From an uncultured Porphyromonadaceae bacterium (GTDB lineage Bacteria; Bacteroidota; Bacteroidia; Bacteroidales; Muribaculaceae), in assembly GCA_900549445.1 (NCBI GenBank), contig UROS01000012.1, positions 1 through 26,904 on the forward strand: DNA of 26,904 nucleotides, written 5' to 3'. The position numbers and the translations under genes are program-made. Shown here one piece after another: positions 7,515-15,236 of this stretch. The notes under the pieces were generated by a model. The model was not told the DNA's origin. It made no database searches and was given only the letters and a program-made list of their open reading frames with translations. The number at the start of each line of letters is the position of its first letter. The first letter of the stretch is position 1.

Positions 7515-8669
7515 TCAGACAGTGTGGCTCAGAATTTCTTCATAGAAACGGCATACGCTGCAGCCGTATGCCTCGTTGGAGTAGAGTTCGGAAACGGTGG
7601 CGAAGGCATCTTCACGCATACGGTCGAAGCTTTCAGGCGACGCAGCGCTGACTTCTTCCATCAGCCGGGCAAGCCCGGTAGCCGAACTGTAACGCAGTCC
7701 TATTTCCCGACCGCACAACCTCAGTCCATTTTCAAACTGTTCGTGAGTGCCGGCAAGATCACGGCCTATTACGAGACAGCCCTGCGACATGGCCTCCGCC
7801 ATCACACGGCCGAAACCTTCTTTGGGTGACGCAATCACTGTTGCGAGAGCTTTTTGCATGAGGTCTGCCACATCGGAGCGGTTGCCAAGCCATTCCACAC
7901 TGTCGGCAATACCGTTTTCCTCAAGACTGCCGATGAGATCCTGCTTGAGATTTTCTCCGCGGTTTGTAGGGGCACCGGCCACAAGCAAACGGGCCGTGAC
8001 GCCAGGGTTCGCTTTGCGGAAAAGGATAAAGGCTTCAATGCATAGATCTATTCCTTTTATTATGTCGACATTTCCCACATATAGAAAATAGTTCGCTTTA
8101 GGCTGCCGGGGCATTTCGCCGAGATTCTTCACGATGCCGTTGTATATTGTACGGCTCTGCCGTAGATCCGAGAGTCCATACTCACGGCCGAGGTCACGGG
8201 TAATGGTTATGGAATAGCTTGTGCCGTCGTGAAGACGCTCTTTGAGATGCGGGATTTCAAGTTCGATGGCCTCATTGTATTCCCTTATGTGCCATATATG
8301 CGGAATCCCGGTGCGCCGGGCCGCGAGGTAACCGATATTGTTGACCGATGTATTTGTGTGGATAATGTCCGCTTTCTCTTTCCCGGCAATGCGGGCGAGC
8401 ATCAGGCTGCTGCACCAGCTGAGAAAATTCTTCACTCCCCTCTTCAGCCTCCGGTGAACAGGATAAACGTAGGGGCGGATGTAGTAGAAGTATGGAAGCG
8501 CATAGACGCGGATGCCGCGGTCGGCGAGGCTACGGTATATACCCTTGCGGTCAGGCATCACTACCACGGGGTCGATTCCGTGCGCGAGTCCGTAGTCGAG
8601 AAGATTGAGAAACGATTTCGTGGATCCGCCGAACTCCTGAGTACCGGCCAGAACATAAATAACTTTCAT
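7515..8669 (-). CDS. family 4 glycosyltransferase
   Basis: 384 aa from the ATG at 8669. A GTG 48 nt upstream is in frame, but the conserved GT-B start (MKVIYVLAGTQEFGGS) begins at this ATG, which sits 8 nt after the previous gene. The N-terminal acceptor domain carries a GG loop (EFGGSTKSFLN). The C-terminal Glycos_transf_1 domain has YVGNVDIIKGID and the EX7E motif (E284 and E292 in PKEGFGRVMAE), which binds the nucleotide sugar. It is a retaining GT-B enzyme acting on a lipid-linked oligosaccharide in the cytoplasm. Donor and linkage cannot be read from sequence. Confidence 0.87.
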   Translation of the reverse strand: MKVIYVLAGTQEFGGSTKSFLNLLDYGLAHGIDPVVVMPDRKGIYRSLADRGIRVYALPYFYYIRPYVYPVHRRLKRGVKNFLSWCSSLMLARIAGKEKADIIHTNTSVNNIGYLAARRTGIPHIWHIREYNEAIELEIPHLKERLHDGTSYSITITRDLGREYGLSDLRQSRTIYNGIVKNLGEMPRQPKANYFLYVGNVDIIKGIDLCIEAFILFRKANPGVTARLLVAGAPTNRGENLKQDLIGSLEENGIADSVEWLGNRSDVADLMQKALATVIASPKEGFGRVMAEAMSQGCLVIGRDLAGTHEQFENGLRLCGREIGLRYSSATGLARLMEEVSAASPESFDRMREDAFATVSELYSNEAYGCSVCRFYEEILSHTV

Positions 8670-8677
8670 GGCCGGAG

Positions 8678-9766
8678 TCAGTAAAGGTTGCAATATTGCT
8701 GCGACACCTGCCGCCACTGATAGCGGCTGCCCGCAATCTTCTCCATAGTCTCGCCTTCGAGTCGGGGCTGATGCAGGAGGTCGATCAGCTCATCGGCGTT
8801 TTTGAAATAATACGCCTTGTTGCAGGTAGTTTCGCGATTGAACACCACGTCGTATGCCAGAATCGGGTTGCCGAAAAACATAGCTTCAACAAGTGAGGGA
8901 TTGGTGCCTCCGGCACTGTGTCCGTGGACGTAGCACCGCGCCGACTTCCGGAGAGCGTAGAGCACTTCGAGGTCGTAGATGGCGTCGAGCAGGTGTATAT
9001 TGGGATAACTGCTGTACTGCCGGCGCAGTTCTGAGGAGTATTCATTGCGCCCCCAGTTGCCGACAAACACGAGCGTATCGCCGGAACGGGCAAAAGCGTC
9101 AAGAATCATATGGCTGTTGTTTTCCGGCTCTATTCGGCATACGGTTATGGCGTAGTCTTTGGCAGTCAGGCCATAACCGTTAATAATTCGGGTTATTTCC
9201 GCATCGGAAAGATTGCGGCAGACGTTGTCGCCGCCATAGGCTATCATCTCCACGTTTTTGCCGTAGCGTTCGAGCACGTAGTCCTGTATGCCCTTATTGT
9301 CGGCCACCACCACATCGGCGAAGCGTACGGCCATCGCCTCGGAATTGCGCAGCAGCCAGCGGGCGGCTTTGCCCCATTTGGCACGACGATGCTCCATACC
9401 GTCGATGTTCACTATGATTTTTCCGCGGAACAACGCTTTAACTATCGGTAGGAACAGGCATCCCGACACGCCGAGAATCAGCATCACGTCGTAGCCGGCG
9501 AGCGCACGGCACATTGAAATCACGTCGTAAGGGACAGACTGGATACCGTTGGCATGAAGGCCGACGTAGCGTAGATCGGCGCCTCTGAACGCCGGGAGCT
9601 TCTCAGGCATATCCTTGCCCGAGCAGAATACGGTATATTTTACGTTTTCGGGGCAGTTCTCACCGAGCAGATTCTCTACCAGCGATTCAAAACCACCGTA
9701 GCTTGCGGGAACACCGCGTGTGCCGATTACTGCTACCCTCTTTATTTTATCCGAACCTTTTTCCAT
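8678..9766 (-). CDS. DUF1972 glycosyltransferase (Cps2T/RgpA-type, rhamnosyltransferase-like)
   Basis: 362 aa. The N-terminus VAVIGTRGVPASYGGFESLVENL (11-33) is the signature of the DUF1972 domain that forms the first half of Cps2T/RgpA-like GT4 enzymes, several of which transfer L-rhamnose. The second half has the GT-B donor fold (ITVCRIEPENNSHMILDAF; YVHGHSAGGTNPSLVEAM), where GTNPSLVEAM replaces the usual EX7E region, as is normal for this group. It would act early in repeat-unit assembly, but the sugar is only a family-based guess. It lies 17 nt after its upstream neighbour. The coding region holds an 11-bp inverted repeat (9141-9151/9170-9180), and the 19-nt string at 9018-9036 recurs in non-coding DNA at 12277-12295. 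Confidence 0.87.
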   Translation of the reverse strand: MEKGSDKIKRVAVIGTRGVPASYGGFESLVENLLGENCPENVKYTVFCSGKDMPEKLPAFRGADLRYVGLHANGIQSVPYDVISMCRALAGYDVMLILGVSGCLFLPIVKALFRGKIIVNIDGMEHRRAKWGKAARWLLRNSEAMAVRFADVVVADNKGIQDYVLERYGKNVEMIAYGGDNVCRNLSDAEITRIINGYGLTAKDYAITVCRIEPENNSHMILDAFARSGDTLVFVGNWGRNEYSSELRRQYSSYPNIHLLDAIYDLEVLYALRKSARCYVHGHSAGGTNPSLVEAMFFGNPILAYDVVFNRETTCNKAYYFKNADELIDLLHQPRLEGETMEKIAGSRYQWRQVSQQYCNLY

Positions 9767-9783
9767 TATCTCTAAATATCTGC

Positions 9784-10896
9784 TTATGGCTTCAGATTAG
9801 CCATCCAAGTGGCGAAATCTGCCGTAAAGGCTTTGATTTCAGCCCTGTTTTCGTATCTTGAATATTCGTTTTCGTTATAATATGCGGCGGAGCGATGCCG
9901 TCTGGCAGTTTCTGCCAACGCATTGGCAAAACTCTCCGCTGTATTTCCCGCAAGCAACCCGAAAGACGGGAACTCCGTGAGCGCCTTGCGGAAGTACGGC
10001 AAATCCGACGCTATGATGGGGCGGCGGAAGTAAAATGCCATCTCAAGGATGCCGCTTTGCGAGGTCTTTCTATAAGGGAGCGCCACATAGTCGGTGTTGC
10101 TGTAGAGAAACGTCAGCTCATTGTCGGAAATATGACGGCGCACAACCGTCACTTTCCTGCCTGGTCTGACTGTTACCGTATCAACGGCTCCGTCGTTGTC
10201 TTTTCCCGCCACGAGCAGACTGATGCTGCGCGCAGCATCATCGTCGAGCAGATTCATTGCCTCCAGCATGACGTCGATGCCTTTCTGGCGGTTGAGATTT
10301 CCGAAGAAAAGTACATTTATCCTACTGGAATCGAAGGCGCCCTTAAGGTCTTCGCCTACCGCAGCGACGTGATAGGTTTTCGGGAAAAGATATTTGAAAT
10401 GCGGCACAAACAGGCGCTCGCCTTCGTAGCCGAATTCCTTGAGAATTTCGTCGGTACGGGCCGAATGACTTATCACTGCGCGGACGGAATTACGGTACAG
10501 GCGGGAAATGACATTCCGGCGCCAGCGGGACGTATCGTTTTTCTGCGCCACGACCTCATGGATGTCGACAAGATGAGCGGGCGACGCCGAAATGATTTTC
10601 ATGAACGGAACATCGATAATGTTTCCGTAAGTGAGGTATACAAACAATCCGTCGGGATGAGACGATACGAACTTTCGCAACCTGCGCAGGTTGCGAAGCA
10701 ACGAAATGCCCTTTTGCAGAATGTTTCCCTTGTACTGGTTCTCAAAAAATGGCATTCTGCCCGGCTCAGACGGAAAATTCGAGAGTAATTCCACAGATAT
10801 ACCCGGAACATCAGACAAGACCTTGCGGAATGCCTCGCAATAGTAGTGCATTCCGCAATGTATGCCGAGATAATCTATGATATATACCGTGTGCAT
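9784..10896 (-). CDS. family 4 glycosyltransferase
   Basis: 370 aa from the ATG at 10896; a TTG two codons upstream is less likely. It has the GT-B layout: an N-terminal Rossmann domain (HTVYIIDYLGIHCGMHYYCEAF), a linker, and a C-terminal donor domain with VLFFGNLNRQKGIDVMLEAM and PYRKTSQSGILEMAFYFRRPIIAS, where S-GILEMA corresponds to the donor-phosphate and ribose binding region. Donor and acceptor are unknown. It sits 11 nt after the polymerase gene in the minus-strand cluster. A perfect 24-bp palindrome (10674-10697) falls in the basic segment LRNLRRLRKF. Confidence 0.85.
   Translation of the reverse strand: MHTVYIIDYLGIHCGMHYYCEAFRKVLSDVPGISVELLSNFPSEPGRMPFFENQYKGNILQKGISLLRNLRRLRKFVSSHPDGLFVYLTYGNIIDVPFMKIISASPAHLVDIHEVVAQKNDTSRWRRNVISRLYRNSVRAVISHSARTDEILKEFGYEGERLFVPHFKYLFPKTYHVAAVGEDLKGAFDSSRINVLFFGNLNRQKGIDVMLEAMNLLDDDAARSISLLVAGKDNDGAVDTVTVRPGRKVTVVRRHISDNELTFLYSNTDYVALPYRKTSQSGILEMAFYFRRPIIASDLPYFRKALTEFPSFGLLAGNTAESFANALAETARRHRSAAYYNENEYSRYENRAEIKAFTADFATWMANLKP
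10674..10697. repeat. perfect 24-bp palindrome inside a glycosyltransferase gene
   Basis: The 24 bases from 10674 to 10697 equal their own reverse complement (left half TTCGCAACCTGC). There is no spacer, so it would extrude as a cruciform or act as a dyad-symmetric protein site more readily than it would form a normal RNA hairpin. In the gene it encodes the Arg/Leu-rich LRNLRRLRKF helix. Confidence 0.9.
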
Positions 10897-10907
10897 TTTC
10901 AAAATGA

Positions 10908-12167
10908 TTAAGAATTGGAAATATTGTAAGTGGCTGGATCGTAATTATCTTCTTCGCTACAGGAATAATCCGCGTCTTCAGATTCCTTCTCTTCGGCTGT
11001 CAATAATGGTTCTGATACGGGCTGGAGCCGTGTCTGACCTATGGAGAGCACATATGGCAAAAGCCACGAATACCACAGCGGATAAGCCCTCTGCCAGAAA
11101 ATCAGCGCCAGCAGCACGAAAAACGCGAATCCGAAGCGGCGGTTGCTGTTGGTGGGAATCAAGAGCAGATACATCAGGGCGACCGCCATCAAAGAAACCA
11201 GGCCGGCGTTAAGGATATAGATTTTGTAACCGGCGCCTACGGCTCGTTTGGTGGAGCGTTGCGTACCGATGCCGAACCAGGCTGTTCCGTCGTTCATACA
11301 TTTCTTAAAAAAGTAGTCAGTCGAGGTGGTGGTTCGGTTGTTGCCGGCAATACCTTTAGTCTTGTCGGCTTCAAGTCGTTCGAAAATAGCTTCGTTGACC
11401 ACATTCTCGCCTTCATTCCAAATCTTAGTAACGAAAACGAACATAGAGCCGGCTATCAGAAGCGTATAAACCACTCTCCTCACTGTATTGAGTGCCTTAT
11501 AAGCAAACCCTAAAAGAACAATGACGTATCCTGCAAGCGAAAGGGAAAGCAAAACAGAGAGAAGCAAAACCCACAGCATCGGTTTCTCTTTGAAATTCAT
11601 GCCATTGGCGAAAAGCAGAATCGAGGAAACCATGCCGAGGTGACCCGGTTCCAGGAACGGCCCGCTGAAACGGAATATTTCGAAATCAACCACTGTCCTG
11701 ATAAACAGATAGTAATTATCGAATCCCTTGTAGATGTAATCCATACCATCTTTTTCCGGCATGAAAGAACTGAACGGAGCCATTCCGGTTACGGTAACAA
11801 AGCCGTAAAACAAAATCGACAGACCGATTATAATACTGTACCATTTTGTAACGAAATCAAGCAAATCGCGCTGTCGGAGAGGGGGAAGCACAAACAGCAG
11901 CAATGCCGGGATAGCGTTGGCAAACGTATAGAGAAAATACGACAGACCTGTAGAGTAAAGTGCTATAAGCGAAAGCAGCATGATAGAGCCAAAAACGTAG
12001 ACCGACCTCCTTGTAACCCGAACACCGAGCTGTCCCAGGGCGATTGTGCCGGTCATGACAATCAGCGCCAGAAACAGAAAGGTATAATCCGGGAACGAGT
12101 AGGACCACCAAGCGAATGAACTCGCAAACAGCAGTATCAGGTTCACGATTTTAAAAAGCAGCCACAT
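10908..12167 (-). CDS. wzy: Wzy-like polysaccharide polymerase (O-antigen ligase/polymerase type)
   Basis: 419 aa, mostly hydrophobic, with about 10-12 predicted membrane helices and a large loop near residues 250-310. The loop-flanking FRFSGPFLEPGHLGMVSSILLF resembles the conserved region of Wzy/WaaL/EpsG-like integral membrane proteins that join lipid-linked repeat units. Sequence conservation in this class is very low, so the call rests on topology, this motif and position between a flippase and glycosyltransferases. The C-terminal 35 residues form an acidic cytoplasmic tail (TAEEKESEDADYSCSEEDNYD). Base composition is visibly more A/T-rich than the flanking housekeeping genes, a common trait of transferred polysaccharide genes. 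A ligase role cannot be excluded. Confidence 0.7.
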   Translation of the reverse strand: MWLLFKIVNLILLFASSFAWWSYSFPDYTFLFLALIVMTGTIALGQLGVRVTRRSVYVFGSIMLLSLIALYSTGLSYFLYTFANAIPALLLFVLPPLRQRDLLDFVTKWYSIIIGLSILFYGFVTVTGMAPFSSFMPEKDGMDYIYKGFDNYYLFIRTVVDFEIFRFSGPFLEPGHLGMVSSILLFANGMNFKEKPMLWVLLLSVLLSLSLAGYVIVLLGFAYKALNTVRRVVYTLLIAGSMFVFVTKIWNEGENVVNEAIFERLEADKTKGIAGNNRTTTSTDYFFKKCMNDGTAWFGIGTQRSTKRAVGAGYKIYILNAGLVSLMAVALMYLLLIPTNSNRRFGFAFFVLLALIFWQRAYPLWYSWLLPYVLSIGQTRLQPVSEPLLTAEEKESEDADYSCSEEDNYDPATYNISNS

Positions 12168-12310
12168 ACGTTTCCGTTCAATATAGTGGCCTCACGTGGA
12201 GAGCCGTAAAGCCGACAGATATGAATTACCAGTACATTTACTTATATTTTAACGCAGGATAACGGTGATTATTGTTTGCCGGCGCAGTTCTGAGGGAGAA
12301 TGTCGCTTCT
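12168..12310. other. 143-bp gap between flippase and polymerase genes
   Basis: This is the only large gap inside the polysaccharide cluster. No good TAnnTTTG promoter box or hairpin with a T-tract was found on either strand. The segment 12277-12295 is an exact 19-nt copy of 9018-9036 within the DUF1972 glycosyltransferase gene, which suggests a past duplication or recombination scar. Otherwise nothing was recognised. Confidence 0.5.
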
Positions 12311-13843
12311 TTATTGATGTTTCCGGCGGAGCATACCTATTACAAAAGCTCGGTCGGAGGAGGTCATTCCGACTAAAAGTATTGCCATGCTCTGTCCGAC
12401 GAAACTCAACAGACCTTTGACAATCAAATTAATCCAATGGTTGCCGAGTGACAATTTTATACAAAAGAACCATACCACGGCTCCCGAAGCGGTGACTGCA
12501 GCAATCGGGAGCACGACTTCTTTCAGGTAATTCCGCGGAATAAGTCCGACCTGCCTGCACGCGACGGCAATCCTGACGCATTGTATTATCGCAAAGAGGA
12601 CTATACATACCCACATGGAAGACACAGCCGATGCTCCGGATTCGAAAAACAGCCAGACTATAGGTATAAGCATAAGCGACAGCACCCCTACCCTGATCTG
12701 GTAATCGCGGATATTGCCGGTGGCCCGGATCATCTGCGTAATCGGTTCTTCGAGCGACATTACAAGGCAAAACAAAAGCGAAAGTTGAGAAAACTGAATC
12801 ATCTCGTCTGTCACCACGTCGCCGACAAGCCACAGGCCGAGCAACTCAGGCATACAGACAATGAGTGGAGTAGAAATGGCGAGCAGCAGAAAATAAGAGA
12901 AGCGCGAACCTTTGAGCGCGAGAGCTATCATGCGGTCTTTGTCGCCCGAGGCATACGACTTCACAATCTGCGGATTTACAGCCATATAGAAATTCGTGGA
13001 AAACTGCCTTACCACGTTGGTTATGCGGTCTGCGATTCCCTTTGCGGTATTGACCAGCGGCCCGAAGAATATGTTGAGCAGGATGCTTAGTCCCTGAGTG
13101 GAAAGCATTCCGCTTACGGAGCCTATCAGATTCCAGCCTGTATAAGCTGTAAGCTCGCGGAACAGAGCCTTGTCCCAGACCCAGCGTACCTTGCAATAAG
13201 TAAAGACCTTGCTGCAATAAATAATGTGGAGAGCCAAAGTAACGGCAGTCTGGGCCATCGTCAGGATGCCGTAATATATCAGGCGGTCGATGGGCGAGCG
13301 CAGCAACAGATAGACAAGCAGCAGCTTCATGACCCCGTCGGCAATGCTGATATAGGCAAACGCGCTCATGCGCTCGTTGGCGATGATCGAAGAGGCATAA
13401 GGGATGGTGATGAGGCTGAGAATGAACATTATCACAGCTGTCTGATAAACCCACTTTGCCGCTTCAAGGCGGTCGGCCGGTATATTGAGCCAGTCGTTGA
13501 CAAAAAAAATGCCAAGCACTTCGGCAACCACGAATATGATGGCCGAAATGGCTATGAAGCCTATCAGCAGAAGACTGAAAGTACGGCTGTATGCAGCGTA
13601 GTCTTTCTTACCGAGATGAAAGGACAGATAGCGCTGAGTGGCGGAGGTCATAGATGCGGTGAGAAAACTCAGCGACAGCACCACACTGGCAATTACGGTA
13701 TATACGCCGTAGTCAACAGGCCCGAGAACCTCAAGCGTTATCCTGACGGTATAGAGGTTAATTAATGTAAGAAACAACATCCTGAAATACAGGAATGCTG
13801 TATTTTTCGCCACTCTTCGGTTGGTGGCAGCGTAATCCGGCAT
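12311..13843 (-). CDS. wzx: lipid-linked polysaccharide flippase (Wzx, MOP superfamily)
   Basis: 510 aa with about 12-14 hydrophobic helices. The N-terminus RRVAKNTAFLYFRMLFLTLINLYTVRITLEVLGPVDYGVYTVIASVVLSLSFL is typical of Polysacc_synt/Wzx flippases, which move undecaprenyl-diphosphate-linked repeat units from the cytoplasmic to the periplasmic leaflet. The first helices, the LGPVDYGVYTV loop, and the total length are normal for the family. It is next to the Wzy-like polymerase and four glycosyltransferases, which supports the Wzx/Wzy-dependent pathway. It follows the alpha/beta hydrolase by 35 bp with no clear promoter. Confidence 0.87.
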   Translation of the reverse strand: MPDYAATNRRVAKNTAFLYFRMLFLTLINLYTVRITLEVLGPVDYGVYTVIASVVLSLSFLTASMTSATQRYLSFHLGKKDYAAYSRTFSLLLIGFIAISAIIFVVAEVLGIFFVNDWLNIPADRLEAAKWVYQTAVIMFILSLITIPYASSIIANERMSAFAYISIADGVMKLLLVYLLLRSPIDRLIYYGILTMAQTAVTLALHIIYCSKVFTYCKVRWVWDKALFRELTAYTGWNLIGSVSGMLSTQGLSILLNIFFGPLVNTAKGIADRITNVVRQFSTNFYMAVNPQIVKSYASGDKDRMIALALKGSRFSYFLLLAISTPLIVCMPELLGLWLVGDVVTDEMIQFSQLSLLFCLVMSLEEPITQMIRATGNIRDYQIRVGVLSLMLIPIVWLFFESGASAVSSMWVCIVLFAIIQCVRIAVACRQVGLIPRNYLKEVVLPIAAVTASGAVVWFFCIKLSLGNHWINLIVKGLLSFVGQSMAILLVGMTSSDRAFVIGMLRRKHQ

Positions 13844-13878
13844 CGGTTATTTCAGAAAAAAATGCTTGAGTCCGACTA

Positions 13879-14712
13879 TCAGTGTATCAGTTCTTTTTTG
13901 AGCCAGGAGGCGACGGCGCGGGCAGTGGCGGGGGTATTGAGTGTGAAGCCGTGGTCATCTCCGTCGAGCAGAATCAGACGGCTGTCGGCATAACCCCGGT
14001 CATAGCGGTCGCCATAGGTATATGGCACCACGCGGTCGTGAGTACCATGTACAATGAGCACGGGGCCGGTATAGCGCAAAGAAGTCTCATAAATCGGAAG
14101 AGATATAGCGCTTTCTATGTATGCGCGCCCCAGCTTGAGATTTCCGCCCCAAAGAGCCACATAGTCCTCCTTCATGTTCCAGGGATCGTACATCGCGCCC
14201 ATTGTGTTGCCGCGGAGAGCATCGTCGCGAAGCACTGCCGCGGGAGCCATCAGCACAAGGCACTGAATCGAATCCCTGCCAAGTTCGCCAGCGGTCATTC
14301 CCGCCACTACGCCTCCCTGGGAGTGGCCGAGAAGACTTATGTTTTTCACCCATTTCCGGGCGCGTGCCCAGGCTATTACGCTGCGGAGATCCTGAATTTC
14401 GTTGGGGACAGTCATGTTCTGAAACTCCCCTTCGCTGCGGCCGTGGCCGTTGAAGTCGAACCGGAGCACGGCGATTCCGTCGGCCGTGAGGTCGGCCGTA
14501 AGATCGTCGAAGAGTTCGCCCCCGCTGTTTCCTGCGAAACCGTGGCAGAGGATTACGAGAGGCAGCTTATCTCCCTTGTCAGAGTTTTCAGGCATCTGCA
14601 GGCGCGCCGCAAGCTTGCCATGCGGGCCCTGTATGGTAAAATCGGTTTCTGCGCCCGCGGCCGTAGCGGCTACAGACAATAATGCTAAAAGAAATATGAT
14701 AATTCTGCTCAT
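13879..14712 (-). CDS. exported alpha/beta hydrolase (esterase-like)
   Basis: 277 aa with a signal peptide (MSRIIIFLLALLSVAATAAGAE). The catalytic triad is readable: S131 in GHSQGG, D226 in HGTHDRVVP and H254 in DGDDHGF. The oxyanion region is CHGFAGNSGG. This pattern is close to the serine hydrolases grouped as cinnamoyl/feruloyl or acyl esterases, which act on small esters. Export implies a periplasmic or surface substrate; deacylation of the neighbouring polysaccharide is a reasonable but untested idea. It lies 12 bp after the DUF695-like gene and 35 bp before the flippase, probably in one transcript. Confidence 0.85.
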   Translation of the reverse strand: MSRIIIFLLALLSVAATAAGAETDFTIQGPHGKLAARLQMPENSDKGDKLPLVILCHGFAGNSGGELFDDLTADLTADGIAVLRFDFNGHGRSEGEFQNMTVPNEIQDLRSVIAWARARKWVKNISLLGHSQGGVVAGMTAGELGRDSIQCLVLMAPAAVLRDDALRGNTMGAMYDPWNMKEDYVALWGGNLKLGRAYIESAISLPIYETSLRYTGPVLIVHGTHDRVVPYTYGDRYDRGYADSRLILLDGDDHGFTLNTPATARAVASWLKKELIH

Positions 14713-14724
14713 GTTTTCACAAAG

Positions 14725-15156
14725 TTACTTGACTTCAAGTTCGTTCATCTCGTCGTACTGCTCCCAGCCGGGATCATTCTCACTATAAATCTCGAGGGGG
14801 AGGAGCGGCATGTCGGCGAGTGCCTCGTTTATCTTCTTTCCGAAAATATGGGTGCTGAGAGTATAGAAAATCCAGTTACGCTCGCCGGCACCGGTGAAAA
14901 TTCCGGTGAGAACGGCCACCGGATCCTTCCGCAGCACGGCAGTGACAGCCTCCTGCGCCTCTTCCATGAGTTGCGAGGTCTGCTCGTCGGGCATTCCGCC
15001 GGGACCATCGTAACGCCATGTAATCTCCACCCTTATGTTAAAACGCGGATTTTCACGGAACTTAGCCACATCCTTTCGGCCGGTAACCATTATGAGGCGA
15101 CCGTCGTCGCTCTCGGCGGGGGCGGTCCACCATTCACCGTTTTCAATAATGTCCAT
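14725..15156 (-). CDS. DUF695-like protein
   Basis: 143 aa from the ATG at 15156. An in-frame TTG at 15171 lies within the promoter's -7 box, so it is rejected. No signal peptide or membrane segment is seen. The sequence has a WWTAPAESDDGRLIMVTGR start, RFNIRVEITWRYDG, a central helix, and a C-terminal RNWIFYTLSTHIFGKKINEAL with NDPGWEQYDEM, resembling DUF695, a family of unknown function often found near cell-surface genes; family assignment is moderate. It is the first gene of the minus-strand run to the polysaccharide genes and is divergent from lgt across an 80-bp region. Confidence 0.6.
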   Translation of the reverse strand: MDIIENGEWWTAPAESDDGRLIMVTGRKDVAKFRENPRFNIRVEITWRYDGPGGMPDEQTSQLMEEAQEAVTAVLRKDPVAVLTGIFTGAGERNWIFYTLSTHIFGKKINEALADMPLLPLEIYSENDPGWEQYDEMNELEVK

Positions 15157-15168
15157 ACGTTTTTGCCC

Positions 15169-15176
15169 CAAAATTA
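15169..15176 (-). promoter_or_regulatory. -7 box for the DUF695-like gene and the cluster behind it
   Basis: On the minus strand this reads TAATTTTG, an exact TAnnTTTG match. No clear -33 TTTG stands 19-21 bp upstream. Transcription would start about 15163, giving a leader of only 6-8 nt before the ATG at 15156. It could drive up to 8.5 kb, as no other promoter is evident in the run. Confidence 0.55.
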
Positions 15177-15199
15177 CTAATTATTTTCGAGATTTTGAG

Positions 15200-15207
15200 T
15201 AAATTTG
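15200..15207 (+). promoter_or_regulatory. -7 box of the lgt promoter
   Basis: TAAATTTG is an exact TAnnTTTG match. The expected start near 15213 lies past the TTG at 15195, so the gene begins at the ATG at 15237 with a leader of about 24 nt. No clean -33 TTTG is seen at the right distance. Together with the opposite-strand box at 15169-15176 it makes a compact divergent promoter. Confidence 0.6.
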
Positions 15208-15236
15208 CCCTTTCAAAACCGAAAATCATTTCTGAG

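Noticed and set aside
9141..9180. 11-bp inverted repeat with an 18-nt loop in the DUF1972 glycosyltransferase gene
   Set aside because: A match of this size is not far from chance for a 27-kb window and lies in a normal coding stretch, so it is noted in that gene's entry only.
9895..10788. 297-aa open frame on the plus strand opposite a glycosyltransferase gene
   Set aside because: It lies fully inside a clear GT4 gene on the other strand, shows no domain, and is explained by GC-rich codon use.
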